Assembly: GCA_002480565.1 (NCBI GenBank)
Contig: DLCK01000021.1
Span: 1 to 64,000, forward strand
Direction of reading: 5' to 3'
Length of the DNA: 64,000 bases
Origin: Phycisphaerales bacterium UBA7800
GTDB taxonomy: Bacteria; Planctomycetota; Phycisphaerae; Phycisphaerales; Phycisphaeraceae
The translations under genes were made by a program, and so were the position numbers. Within the stretch, counting starts at the first letter, position 1. The number at the start of each line of letters is the position of its first letter. Below, piece after piece: positions 36,013-45,014 of this stretch. A model generated the notes under the pieces. The model was not told where the DNA came from, searched no databases, and worked only from the letters and a program-made list of their open reading frames with translations.

Positions 36013-36036
36013 TTGCATTGCAATTTTCCATGCAAA
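36013..36036. promoter_or_regulatory. TTGCA-palindrome operator between module B operon and its LacI gene
   Basis: TTGCATTGCAA (36013-36023) is a palindrome around a central base, and TGCAA half-sites continue to 36036 (CCATGCAAAA). The same palindrome with the other central base, TTGCAATGCAA, stands after the LacI gene at 37189-37199. The site lies between the divergent pseudopilin and LacI genes, where their regulator would act. Confidence 0.7.
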
Positions 36037-36059
36037 ATATTTTGTTTTTTGTGAGTGAA

Positions 36060-36088
36060 TTGTGACTTTTGGGGTGTTGTGACATAAT
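36060..36088 (+). promoter_or_regulatory. Promoter of the module B LacI gene
   Basis: TTGTGA (36060-36065), 17 nt, CATAAT (36083-36088). Transcription would start near 36095, only about 5 nt before the ATG at 36100, so the mRNA may be leaderless. No ribosome site is seen, which agrees. Confidence 0.55.
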
Positions 36089-36099
36089 ATCAATCAATC

Positions 36100-37185
36100 A
36101 TGAGCCAAGCCGACACGCGTAACCAAGCTACTATGTCCGCCATTGCCGATGCTGCAAAGGTGTCGATTTCGACGGTTTCCCGTGTCCTTGCTGGGGGCCA
36201 GGGGATCAGTAAGCAGACGATTGAAAAAGTCCGCAACACAGCCAACGAGCTTGGCTACCGGCCCAAGCCCTCTGCAATGATGCGATCCGGCGCCAAGCCT
36301 CGGCAGAAGAGTCTGAAAATTGGACTACTGCACACGTTTCTTGGCGACTATACGCCCCATCATTCCATAAAAGTTTATTTACATCAGCAATTTATGATCG
36401 AAGCATGGGAAGCGACCCATCAAGCCGGACACCAGCTTTGTATCGACTATCTGGACCTTGATCGCACGACGGATCGGTCGCCTTTGCTCGGCCCACAGTC
36501 GGATATTGATGGCTTGATCCTTAAAGGAGCCATTGAGCCGCGTGTGATGCAAATGCTTCCTAAAAGCTTGCCAACAGTGGTTTTGCGACTCCCCATGGGG
36601 ATGCCTTGCCAATATTCGTCTGTCAATTGCAATTATCACATGGGTATTGCTCGATGCGTGCAATACCTCCACGAACTGGGACATCGGCAAATTGGCTTTT
36701 TCTGCCTGGCCAATCAGCGTTTTGACAACATGGACAAGATCACGTCCTATCAGCAAACACTTATATCACTTGGCCTTAACGAGTCTGATCACATGCTCAT
36801 CCCGGATATCAAAGATTATGCCGATGCGACTGAAACCTGTCGATGGGCCGTGGATCAATGGCTTAATTCGCCCAATCGACCGACTGCAATCATCTCAAGC
36901 GAAGGCTTCTGTCACGATATCGCCCAAGTCCTTGAAGAACGCGGCCTGAAGGTTCCTGAGGACATGAGCCTGCTCAATGCCGTGACCGGCGCCAGCTCAT
37001 ATGACTCGATGCGACAACACTATACGCGACTGCAAATGCCTGCCATGGAGATGTCGCATGCCGCTGTCGAACACCTTGTCCGACACATTCGCAATCCCCA
37101 GGCACCCCCACAAACCGTGCTCATGGAGATGGATTTCATCGTCGGTGACACCACTTCCGCCCCGCCTGCTAGTGCCGACCGATAA
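36100..37185 (+). CDS. LacI-family transcriptional regulator (module B)
   Basis: A 361-residue regulator with the LacI helix-turn-helix (AIADAAKVSISTVSRVLAGG) and hinge, followed by a two-lobed sugar sensor. The hinge region is longer than usual (about residues 60-75, basic: RSGAKPRQKSLK). It is divergent from the five-gene lyase operon and followed 107 nt later by the pyruvyl-transferase gene. TTGCA palindromes lie on both sides of it, at 36013 and 37189, so it may control the operon and the downstream gene together. The effector is unknown; a uronate oligomer would fit the neighbours. Confidence 0.92.
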   Translation: MSQADTRNQATMSAIADAAKVSISTVSRVLAGGQGISKQTIEKVRNTANELGYRPKPSAMMRSGAKPRQKSLKIGLLHTFLGDYTPHHSIKVYLHQQFMIEAWEATHQAGHQLCIDYLDLDRTTDRSPLLGPQSDIDGLILKGAIEPRVMQMLPKSLPTVVLRLPMGMPCQYSSVNCNYHMGIARCVQYLHELGHRQIGFFCLANQRFDNMDKITSYQQTLISLGLNESDHMLIPDIKDYADATETCRWAVDQWLNSPNRPTAIISSEGFCHDIAQVLEERGLKVPEDMSLLNAVTGASSYDSMRQHYTRLQMPAMEMSHAAVEHLVRHIRNPQAPPQTVLMEMDFIVGDTTSAPPASADR

Positions 37186-37188
37186 TTT

Positions 37189-37217
37189 TTGCAATGCAAA
37201 ATTTATGCAATTTGCAT
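37189..37217. promoter_or_regulatory. Paired TTGCA palindromes before the pyruvyl-transferase gene
   Basis: TTGCAATGCAA (37189-37199) and ATGCAATTTGCAT (37205-37217) follow each other within 29 nt, centred 17 bp apart, and immediately abut a -35 box. They share the half-site with the palindrome at 36013-36023. Confidence 0.72.
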
Positions 37218-37245
37218 TGACTCCTTTCATGCGACTGGCTATGCT
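37217..37245 (+). promoter_or_regulatory. Promoter of the pyruvyl-transferase gene
   Basis: TTGACT (37217-37222), 17 nt, TATGCT (37240-37245). The upstream palindromes touch the -35 box. The start codon at 37293 has AAGG 8 nt upstream, giving a leader of about 40 nt. Confidence 0.65.
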
Positions 37246-37292
37246 TAGACAACTGATTTGAAATTGTATCCATCCCATAAAAGGTACTGAGC

Positions 37293-38534
37293 ATGCCCCA
37301 AAATCCGACCATTCTTCTACGTTCCTCCTGGGCCTTTGGCAACATTGGTGACATCGCCATCACCCCCGGCATGCTGCGACTCATTGAGCAACACATCCCA
37401 GGCGCCCGGATCATTCTGCATCCTGCCAACTCCCATGAGCTGATTCAGACCTACCTTTCTGATCGCTTCCCGGATGTCGAATTGGTGCAAGGCAATCTCG
37501 GTCAACTTGGCCAGCCGATGACACCTGCACTAAAGCAAGCCTTTGAAGAATCGGATCTGTATCTGCATGCGTCAGGCCCGACCATTGCTCATGGCCACCA
37601 ACCCTATGATGGCCCGGTCCTCACCAAAGGCTGGCGAGCGTATGACTGGAATTCGAGCATGGGACCCTTGCTTGCGTTTTACGTTGCTCGTGACATGGGC
37701 CTGCCATTTGGTGGTTATGGTCTTGGTGTTAACTTCATGGCCACGCCGTCGAACCTGGTCTTTAAATCGATTCTGGATGATGCTGCCTTTTTCTACACCC
37801 GCGAAACCGACTCGATGAATTACTGTCGTGAGTCTGGCATCAATCCGCCACTGTTGGACTTCGTGCCTGACTGTACGTTTGCATTTGATATGCGCGATGA
37901 AGCTGGCGCTGACAGACTCATGGAAGAATTTGATCTTGAGGAAGGCAAGTTCCTTGCAGTGTTACTGCGATCCAGCGCGCTGGCATTCACCACCGAAGAG
38001 CGTGAAGCCAAGCATTGCTATCAACTGCGCGAACTGATCAAGCATTGGATCGACCGCACCGGCATGCCCGTGTTCCTCTGTCCTGAAACGCGCAAGGATG
38101 TCGAACCCACCGGCCGGCTGCTTCAAGAACCGTTACCTACCAAGTACAAATCAATGGTCAAATATCATGACCGTTTCTGGATGCCCTGCCTGGCAACGAG
38201 TATGTATCAACGGGCGCACAGCATGTTAAGTATGGATCACCACTCAGCGATCATGTCTCTAAGCGTAGGTACGCCAACACTACATCCACGCGATCCCATG
38301 GCAGGCCGCAAGGGTCAAATTTTCCCCGATCTTGATCTGGGCGACTGGCTCTTTGATATCAACAACACGGTTACATCCGACATTCAACCTGCACTGGATG
38401 ACCTGATCGACAACCCGCAGCATGCACGTGACCGCGTAAGCAAAGCGATGTCCAAGGTCAACCAACTCCAGGCCGATGCCATGAAGGTCGTCCGTGATGT
38501 CGCGATGAATAAGACCGCAACGGTGAACGCGTAA
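37293..38534 (+). CDS. Polysaccharide pyruvyl transferase family protein (module B)
   Basis: A 413-residue cytoplasmic protein with a GT-B-like plan. The N-terminus SSWAFGNIGDIAITPGML matches the GNxGD opening of this family; the middle has YGLGVNF and a conserved FVPDCTFAFD turn, and MDHHSAIMSLSVGTPT corresponds to the HxxIxAxxxGxP block of the C-terminal domain. Known members add pyruvate ketals to sugars of surface polymers. Such a biosynthetic activity beside a lyase operon is odd; related genes in planctomycetes may do something else. It has its own promoter with two operator-like palindromes matching those near the LacI gene. Confidence 0.82.
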   Translation: MPQNPTILLRSSWAFGNIGDIAITPGMLRLIEQHIPGARIILHPANSHELIQTYLSDRFPDVELVQGNLGQLGQPMTPALKQAFEESDLYLHASGPTIAHGHQPYDGPVLTKGWRAYDWNSSMGPLLAFYVARDMGLPFGGYGLGVNFMATPSNLVFKSILDDAAFFYTRETDSMNYCRESGINPPLLDFVPDCTFAFDMRDEAGADRLMEEFDLEEGKFLAVLLRSSALAFTTEEREAKHCYQLRELIKHWIDRTGMPVFLCPETRKDVEPTGRLLQEPLPTKYKSMVKYHDRFWMPCLATSMYQRAHSMLSMDHHSAIMSLSVGTPTLHPRDPMAGRKGQIFPDLDLGDWLFDINNTVTSDIQPALDDLIDNPQHARDRVSKAMSKVNQLQADAMKVVRDVAMNKTATVNA

Positions 38535-38831
38535 AGCATACAATATCCTGTAACATACTTAGGGGTTGCCCCAGACAACTATACAGACTGGCCAAACTTT
38601 GTATCATTTCACTACAGTCTGTTCAATACCTTCGTGTAGGACAAGGTGTATTACGTGATGCGGCGTACACGTTACAACCATCAGAATATAGAACTCAGTG
38701 CATCCTGCGACTCGTTCCAAAATATCTTCCGGTTCCGTAGTTGTCACAAGTAAGCCACTTTCACATCAGTATCTGATGCTGTCAAGAAAATCATTTTATA
38801 AAAATCGAAATGCAATCCGCCTTTTACAAAA
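38535..38831. other. Intergenic spacer with a possible decayed frame
   Basis: This 297-nt gap lies between the convergent pyruvyl-transferase and deacetylase genes. One plus-strand frame reads LGVAPDNYTDWPNFVSFHYS and further, is broken by a TAG near 38638, and then stays open to about 38755. I do not recognise it. No terminator with a T-run was seen. The GC content falls from here on. Confidence 0.3.
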
Positions 38832-40775
38832 CTATCGATATGAAACAGATTCGCCATCAACTGTCAAAGCCATAAAAAATGGCTTGACTTTATAAAATAC
38901 CAAACCACCTTGAGTGTCAACGGTTGCAATTAAACGGTGATGACCTTTAGCTAGTTGGACCCCACTATTTGCCGCATTCACAGGTTTTTTCTTGCCATCA
39001 ATCGCTAGATTTTTAACTGGGAGTTGGCAGCGAATGATCAATTTACCAGCATGCGGCATCTGAAAATCAACAGCTACCACAAACCACGCTGGTTTATTGG
39101 CAAAGCTCGATGCAGCTTTGAACCAACCAGCTCTTAAGGAGAATGGATATACAAAATCATGTGCGAATGTATTAGCCACAAATTCATCGGCACGCGACCA
39201 TTGCAACAGCACATCATCTGAGCCAGTTTTCAAATCAGCTTCAACATTTGAAAGAGGGATAAAGGTATTAAAGTCAAACATCTTGGGATCAACCGGCCCT
39301 GCTACAGCAATATAATCTCGGATCATTTTTTCCTTTTGGATGTCATGAGCCTTTGGATCATTAATTTCCAACGTCAGGTAGACACGGCTCGGCACATATT
39401 CAACCGTGATTGAAAGTTCCGCAGCGACAATAGATTTCCCCTGTCTATAACGAATACCATCACGAATCCCCCCGGGGTTAAAAGTCAGTGTTTTGACTTC
39501 ACCGGGGCGCAATTGCGTTATCTGACCTTGATCCAGGCCCTCGGTATAAAATAGTGGTTTGCGAAGAATGAGATTGACAGTCGGTATTGTAAACTTTGTC
39601 TTGTTGGACACTGTAACTTCATAATCACCGGAACTCGTTTGCTTTAATCCATAGGACAAGCCTGGATTTTCAACTGATTCTAAAAGTTGATCAGATTGTT
39701 GTTCATTGAAGTCCAACCATTCAATATGCTTCGGCATCACTTGGTTCTGAGTATAAGGCAAATTAACTAACCAAAGTTCATTACTCAATTCAGAGACATC
39801 CAAATTTTGGCCATCCAATGTAATTTTATTCGGTTTTTTCCCGGCAATCGCCAGACTCAATGATACATCATCACCAGTACAATCAATCACTGGACGTGTA
39901 ATACTAAATGTTCCTACCTTACTATTATTAGTCATAATTTGAGTGTTTTTGGCAGACAATCTATAAGCAGCAAATTCAGTTTGCGTGCAATACCAGAAAT
40001 CATCTCGGCCGGCATACTCCTTGATCAAGTTTTTCAACTTCTGTAATTCCTCAGGAGATTGCCATGGATGAACGCCAAGACTGATGCTGTAATCTATTTC
40101 TTTGTATTTTTCAGGATTATCTAATATAGTCTTGATGGACTCTCTGAATTTATCAGCCTTAATTTTGCGATCACCAGGAACAATCTGATTCATCGTCGAG
40201 AATAGATTTTCGGGTAGATAATGGCTGCCCTTGACAAATTGACTGTACACACTGTGATGATAGCCACTGTGAACCAATGCATCAGAAATATCCGGTTGAG
40301 CCATAGGTACATTCCGGTCCCAGTAGGTTCCAAATGGAAATGCGAATGAGTTAATTGGCTTGTTGGTTTCCGCTTCTCTTTGAATGCGATTAAGCAGAAC
40401 CTCCGTAAAAATTGCATTGGGATTAAGGGTGGTCATCCAGTAATGATGCAAGGAATGACCTCCTATACTACAACCACCTGTTGAAAGTTCTCTTGCATTA
40501 TCCGCTGTCATCAGTCTTCCTGTAGCGTTGAGATAAAAGCTACCTTTAATACCTGTCTCGACCATGATCTTATGCATATTTAAAGCATTGGGATTGTTAT
40601 CATCCCAGCGTGTAGTAAACGCCCAATCCTTGCCATCGAATACGGGTAGGATCTGAATCTGATCAGAGGTAACAGCAGGCTCAATAATAAGGTTTTGTAC
40701 AAATGTCCACACTTGTGCGTTAGCTGAGGAAACTATGCCCCCCAAACATAGGATAACTACCCCAATTTTCAGCAT
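38832..40775 (-). CDS. Secreted polysaccharide-deacetylase-like (NodB) protein (module C)
   Basis: A 647-residue exported protein with a signal peptide ending SSANA. The NodB-type domain covers about residues 45-280: TTRWDDNN has the Asp pair that replaces the usual TFDDG motif (near 57-58), GGHSLHHYW supplies the metal-binding His residues near 104-110, and FAFPFGTYWDRN is the substrate-groove block. The C-terminal half is beta-rich and of unknown role. The active site looks complete enough for a metal-dependent deacetylase acting on an acylated or aminated sugar polymer, but the altered first motif leaves some doubt. Base composition is near 40% GC in sampled lines, lower than in the first 23 kb. 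Confidence 0.78.
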   Translation of the reverse strand: MLKIGVVILCLGGIVSSANAQVWTFVQNLIIEPAVTSDQIQILPVFDGKDWAFTTRWDDNNPNALNMHKIMVETGIKGSFYLNATGRLMTADNARELSTGGCSIGGHSLHHYWMTTLNPNAIFTEVLLNRIQREAETNKPINSFAFPFGTYWDRNVPMAQPDISDALVHSGYHHSVYSQFVKGSHYLPENLFSTMNQIVPGDRKIKADKFRESIKTILDNPEKYKEIDYSISLGVHPWQSPEELQKLKNLIKEYAGRDDFWYCTQTEFAAYRLSAKNTQIMTNNSKVGTFSITRPVIDCTGDDVSLSLAIAGKKPNKITLDGQNLDVSELSNELWLVNLPYTQNQVMPKHIEWLDFNEQQSDQLLESVENPGLSYGLKQTSSGDYEVTVSNKTKFTIPTVNLILRKPLFYTEGLDQGQITQLRPGEVKTLTFNPGGIRDGIRYRQGKSIVAAELSITVEYVPSRVYLTLEINDPKAHDIQKEKMIRDYIAVAGPVDPKMFDFNTFIPLSNVEADLKTGSDDVLLQWSRADEFVANTFAHDFVYPFSLRAGWFKAASSFANKPAWFVVAVDFQMPHAGKLIIRCQLPVKNLAIDGKKKPVNAANSGVQLAKGHHRLIATVDTQGGLVFYKVKPFFMALTVDGESVSYR

Positions 40776-41028
40776 ATAATTTACAACAGCTATCACGACA
40801 CCATCTCCATTAGGCTCTACTCAATTGATGTAGGGCAAGCAAGCAAACATTTTCCGTGTTTCCATCTACAGTTCATCTGATTTGAAATATGCAATATCCT
40901 GCTGGATGTTTTAAATCGCTTCGAGTTGATCAAGAAGAACCATCCAGAGGAGATATCTATTTTACCTGAGCACGGAAATACTTATTAAAACCAAGCTAAT
41001 GAACGCAAACAGGAGAATCTAGGACTAC

Positions 41029-44000
41029 TCATTTGCTTTCCGCAAATTTGCATTGAACTGCATTTAACCATGATGTCACATCATCGCACGGTCCAAAATA
41101 TTGGGATTGGTTCAGTGTCCAAGTTTCCGAAGCTTCAAGCGATTCACCCGATTGCAAGCTTTTCATTGGGTATAGAAATTGGAGTTCCAGCAATTCATCG
41201 GTTGGAACAGCCTGATTCTCAGAACGGTAGCATTCCATACTGCGGTGTTCCGCAGGCAATTCTGACTCATCGATACTGTTTGCTTGCTTGACAAAGACCT
41301 GATCAACCAGACGATAGACTATCATCCGAGGTGCTGACTTGACACGCAACTTCGTATCACGTTTTAGATCGTAAGCTATAGATGTCTGACTGCCAAGAGA
41401 CAACCATCCCTTAAAATCCTGAATTTTAAATCTGTATTGGGTATCAGGATTTTTCCATGGATTGACATGTTCAACGAGGTATTCACTCTGGTCAGTAATG
41501 GGAATGTATGCCAATCCCACAGCTTTCACACGTGTATTAGACCATAAGCCCCATTGCAAAGTTCGTTCAGATATGTTTTGAGCCTGAGTAACTACTTTCA
41601 CTGAATTGGCATTTACAATATAAAAGATTTTTGTCAGTTGCATTCCTGTAATTGGGCTTGGCGGTGATTGTATGATTAATTTATTTTGCGAGTGCTCCAA
41701 TACCTTGTATGGCAACTGAGTCAAGTATGGATCAGGTGGCCATGTTGCTTTGTTTGCCCTGAGTTTGGTATTGATATTTTGATACTGCCACCAATTAGAC
41801 TGCGGGCAGAGCCATGTTGTATGGCCACGGTATTCTACACGATCCGTCGATGATGTTGATGGCATGTTGTTACCATCTTGATGCCAGGTATGACTATATG
41901 TGTCCATTATATTGGACTTACCAATCATTCGAAAATCAACCAGATTCCCACCATATGGAAGCACCCCGATCTGAATCTGATCCGTTTTCAAGTACAACAC
42001 ATCCTGATTTAATTGACTATGCCATGGCGCATCGGTGAGTGCTTGCTGATTTTTGGGTAAATCAATATAAAAAATACCGGAACCTGCAGTACCTACAAGA
42101 ATCCGATTACCTGCAAAGGCAAGGGGTAATCGTGATACACGATCAGGAAGATTCGAATCCAACTGCTCAAAAGTTTTGCCAAAATTTGTGGTCAATACGA
42201 TACCGTTACTAGTTGATATTGCAATTCGATTGGGCAGATACGGGTCCATCGCTACATAGCTCGCGTCGCCCTTCCAGACCTGTTGAAATGATGTCCCGTT
42301 GTCGGATGACAGAAATAAACCTGAACCTCGAATCGCCACAGCCAAGATACCTGGAGCATACATACTTGCAGCAACTGATGATGGCTTACCATTGTTAGAA
42401 TTCTTGAGTTTGACCTTCTTCCAATTTTTATCATCAACCGCGCGTGTATAGATGGATTGACTACTACTACTGGCGACAATCATGTTGCCATTTTTGCTAA
42501 CCGCTAACTGAGGGCCAGCCTGCCAGATTGATGTCGAAAAAAATGATGTGCCAGACATACCCATACTGTCCCATACAAAGGTATTGCCTTGGTCTTCACT
42601 GACGTAAACTCCGCCTTCATTGGGAGTAATTTTGCCAGATACTGCCAGCCACAGTCGATTGGGATTGCTTTGATCCAAAGCGATGCTATTACATCGACTC
42701 GATTCCATATCTGGCAAGCCCTGCATTTTGCAACGTGACCACGAATTGCCATGATCGGTGGTGATGTAAAGCTGGTTAGCCAACCATGAATGCCCTTTTG
42801 GACCTACGTAAAACATCAATCCTGGCTGAGCATAACTGGCCACGATATGCTTAACGTTACTCGGTCCACCGCCTGGTTTTTCAAATCGCACACCGCGGTT
42901 TTCTGAACGGATGTACCCGTTGTCAGCCATACCTGCATGAATGACAGTAGGATTATGGGGATCAGTTAAAATCCAATGAATTACAGTTGTTTCAATACCA
43001 TCGATCGAAAGATTCCATGTCTTACCTGCATCGGTGGATTGATAGGCAGCATACCAATCTGTCATATACCAGTGATCAGGATCAACAGGCGAAACCGTAA
43101 TCGAACCAAGCGCCTTGCCGTAATGCTGCCATTTCCCAGGCTGAATACGTCCCCACCAACTACCTTCATTAACAGCTGTTGGCTTGACATGATGCCAAGT
43201 TGTTTCGTTTTTATTAAGTCTGTAAATATCTCCGTTACGCGCGCCGAGTAGAACAAAGTCAGGGCCAACAGACAGCGCATTAAATGCTGAGCCACTGGTC
43301 GACATTTTTTTCTTCATTGCTACTTCATCAATCGGCAAACCCTCTTCGAGTGGCTTGAAGGTTTTCCCCATGTCTTCACTGATACGCAGATGGCCTACCT
43401 CACAAATGGCTATCAGTGGATGATTTGCCCAAGGCAATTGAACCATTTCATGAACATCCGATGTGTTGACTAATTCAAAAGTTTCACCCTGGTTCTGACT
43501 GAAATATAAACCTCGTTTAAAATGTCGATCCACCCCCTCAAAGCGAAGCTTACGTTCGTAGCAACTTACCCAAATATTCATGTGATTGTTTGGATCAATC
43601 CAAATGGCAATGGGGGCGAGTGATTTAAGCTGGCCATTGGCTTGCCATGTTTTTCCTCTATCATTTGATGTTGCCCAACCATCGTCCACCGCTGCGATAT
43701 AGAGTCTGTTGGAATTTTCTGGATCACTTACCAAAACATTACCCGCAGCTCGACGATGACCATTACCCCAGAACCATGCCTTATATGTCATTTCCCATGT
43801 AGTTCCACCATCAGTTGAAACGTAGATACCTTTTCGACCATCCCATCGATTCCCCGTTGCGATGATGACATAATCAGGGTCTTCTGGATCAACCCATAAA
43901 CCACGGACACTATAATTGCTACGATTTGCTGGCAGGCTACCATGACACATGCGCCAAGACCGACCTGCATCATCACTTCGATAGACACCACCGACATCTA

Positions 44001-44211
44001 CATACATATAAACACGCTTAGGATTGCTTGGACTGATCACAACCTGTTGCACATATCCACCGCCGCCAAACCGCGACGAATGCCATTGGCCGTAGGACGG
44101 CATTGACTTTTCGTCACTGGGTTGAACATGCTTATCCGCCACACAAAACGCTGACGTTCCCCAAGCACAAACCAGAATACCAACCAATAGAGATCGCAAT
44201 AACAACGTCAT
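41029..44211 (-). CDS. Secreted GH74/sialidase-like beta-propeller fused to a mutarotase-like domain (module C)
   Basis: A 1060-residue exported protein with a signal peptide ending FCVA. Residues about 40-700 hold at least ten Asp-box motifs (S-x-D-x-G-x-T-W type: SDDAGRSW, STDGGTTW, SNDRGKTW, STDAGKTW, TTDHGNSW, SEDQGNTF and others), as in the twin seven-bladed propellers of GH74 xyloglucanases and sialidase-like proteins. From about 735 to 1050 a second domain starts LKTDQIQIGVLPYGGNLVDF, like galactose-mutarotase/DUF4380 proteins. The combination is uncommon. It lies between a pseudopilin and the NodB-like gene in the module C operon. The substrate is probably a beta-glucan such as xyloglucan, by fold only. 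Confidence 0.78.
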   Translation of the reverse strand: MTLLLRSLLVGILVCAWGTSAFCVADKHVQPSDEKSMPSYGQWHSSRFGGGGYVQQVVISPSNPKRVYMYVDVGGVYRSDDAGRSWRMCHGSLPANRSNYSVRGLWVDPEDPDYVIIATGNRWDGRKGIYVSTDGGTTWEMTYKAWFWGNGHRRAAGNVLVSDPENSNRLYIAAVDDGWATSNDRGKTWQANGQLKSLAPIAIWIDPNNHMNIWVSCYERKLRFEGVDRHFKRGLYFSQNQGETFELVNTSDVHEMVQLPWANHPLIAICEVGHLRISEDMGKTFKPLEEGLPIDEVAMKKKMSTSGSAFNALSVGPDFVLLGARNGDIYRLNKNETTWHHVKPTAVNEGSWWGRIQPGKWQHYGKALGSITVSPVDPDHWYMTDWYAAYQSTDAGKTWNLSIDGIETTVIHWILTDPHNPTVIHAGMADNGYIRSENRGVRFEKPGGGPSNVKHIVASYAQPGLMFYVGPKGHSWLANQLYITTDHGNSWSRCKMQGLPDMESSRCNSIALDQSNPNRLWLAVSGKITPNEGGVYVSEDQGNTFVWDSMGMSGTSFFSTSIWQAGPQLAVSKNGNMIVASSSSQSIYTRAVDDKNWKKVKLKNSNNGKPSSVAASMYAPGILAVAIRGSGLFLSSDNGTSFQQVWKGDASYVAMDPYLPNRIAISTSNGIVLTTNFGKTFEQLDSNLPDRVSRLPLAFAGNRILVGTAGSGIFYIDLPKNQQALTDAPWHSQLNQDVLYLKTDQIQIGVLPYGGNLVDFRMIGKSNIMDTYSHTWHQDGNNMPSTSSTDRVEYRGHTTWLCPQSNWWQYQNINTKLRANKATWPPDPYLTQLPYKVLEHSQNKLIIQSPPSPITGMQLTKIFYIVNANSVKVVTQAQNISERTLQWGLWSNTRVKAVGLAYIPITDQSEYLVEHVNPWKNPDTQYRFKIQDFKGWLSLGSQTSIAYDLKRDTKLRVKSAPRMIVYRLVDQVFVKQANSIDESELPAEHRSMECYRSENQAVPTDELLELQFLYPMKSLQSGESLEASETWTLNQSQYFGPCDDVTSWLNAVQCKFAESK

Positions 44212-44278
44212 GAGACTACCTAAATATAAATATTAAATGCTGAACAAAAATCTGAAAAATCGTAAACTTAATCTTTGC

Positions 44279-44989
44279 TTACCATTTCCAATGACTAGGC
44301 GATCCACCGTATTTCAACGCATCACTGTTTTTCAACGCCACGTGCCCATCGACATATCCCATGTTGGCACTTTCGCCTTCAGTGATGTGTCGAAAACCAG
44401 GTTCTGCATAACCACTGCCTGCAGCGTATGAACCATATGACGTATTGGATGTCACCCAAGGCAAACGCCAATCACTGGTCATTAAGCTATCCGTATTACT
44501 GATAACACTATCACCGATCAAGAGAATGGTAGATGGGCTAAGCACTGCTTCACGCCGACATCGCCATTTGGGCCAAAGCATAAAGGGATTGACATTGTAG
44601 GTCTGCTTGTATGCAGTTGTCGCGTCGACGATCGCTGTACGCGAAATCTTTGGACACATCAGATTCTTTTTCGAATCATAGCGATGTGCACCATTGACAT
44701 ATTCCCGCAAGCGATAACTCCAGGCAGTTGCTGTCCCGAAATTGGGTGATATGCTTGAGCTATTAAACGATGTCGACCAATAAGGTGTAAAATAGCCTTT
44801 ATAATCATCCGCATACAGGTTCTGAGCCATAGCCAACTGTTTGACTGTTGCAGCACATTGAATAGAAACAGCCGAGTCTCTGGCTCGTCCCAAGGCTGGC
44901 AGCAAAATACTAATCAGCAGACTGATGATAGAAATCACAACCAATAATTCAATTAAAGTAAAACCACGATAATATTTATTATTTTTCAT
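44279..44989 (-). CDS. Prepilin-type protein with a C-terminal H-X-DG domain (module C)
   Basis: A 236-residue pseudopilin with a short leader MKNNKYYRG cut before FTLIELLVVISIISLLISIL. Here the -1 residue is the normal Gly. The tail is FRHITEGESANMGYVDGHVA (H-X12-DG-H). The ATG at 44989 has AGGA 7 nt upstream. It starts 25 nt after the LacI stop and ends 67 nt before the propeller gene, so regulator, pseudopilin and enzyme are on one transcript. Confidence 0.9.
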   Translation of the reverse strand: MKNNKYYRGFTLIELLVVISIISLLISILLPALGRARDSAVSIQCAATVKQLAMAQNLYADDYKGYFTPYWSTSFNSSSISPNFGTATAWSYRLREYVNGAHRYDSKKNLMCPKISRTAIVDATTAYKQTYNVNPFMLWPKWRCRREAVLSPSTILLIGDSVISNTDSLMTSDWRLPWVTSNTSYGSYAAGSGYAEPGFRHITEGESANMGYVDGHVALKNSDALKYGGSPSHWKW

Positions 44990-45014
44990 AGTCAATCCTG
45001 TTCTATTCATTTGA

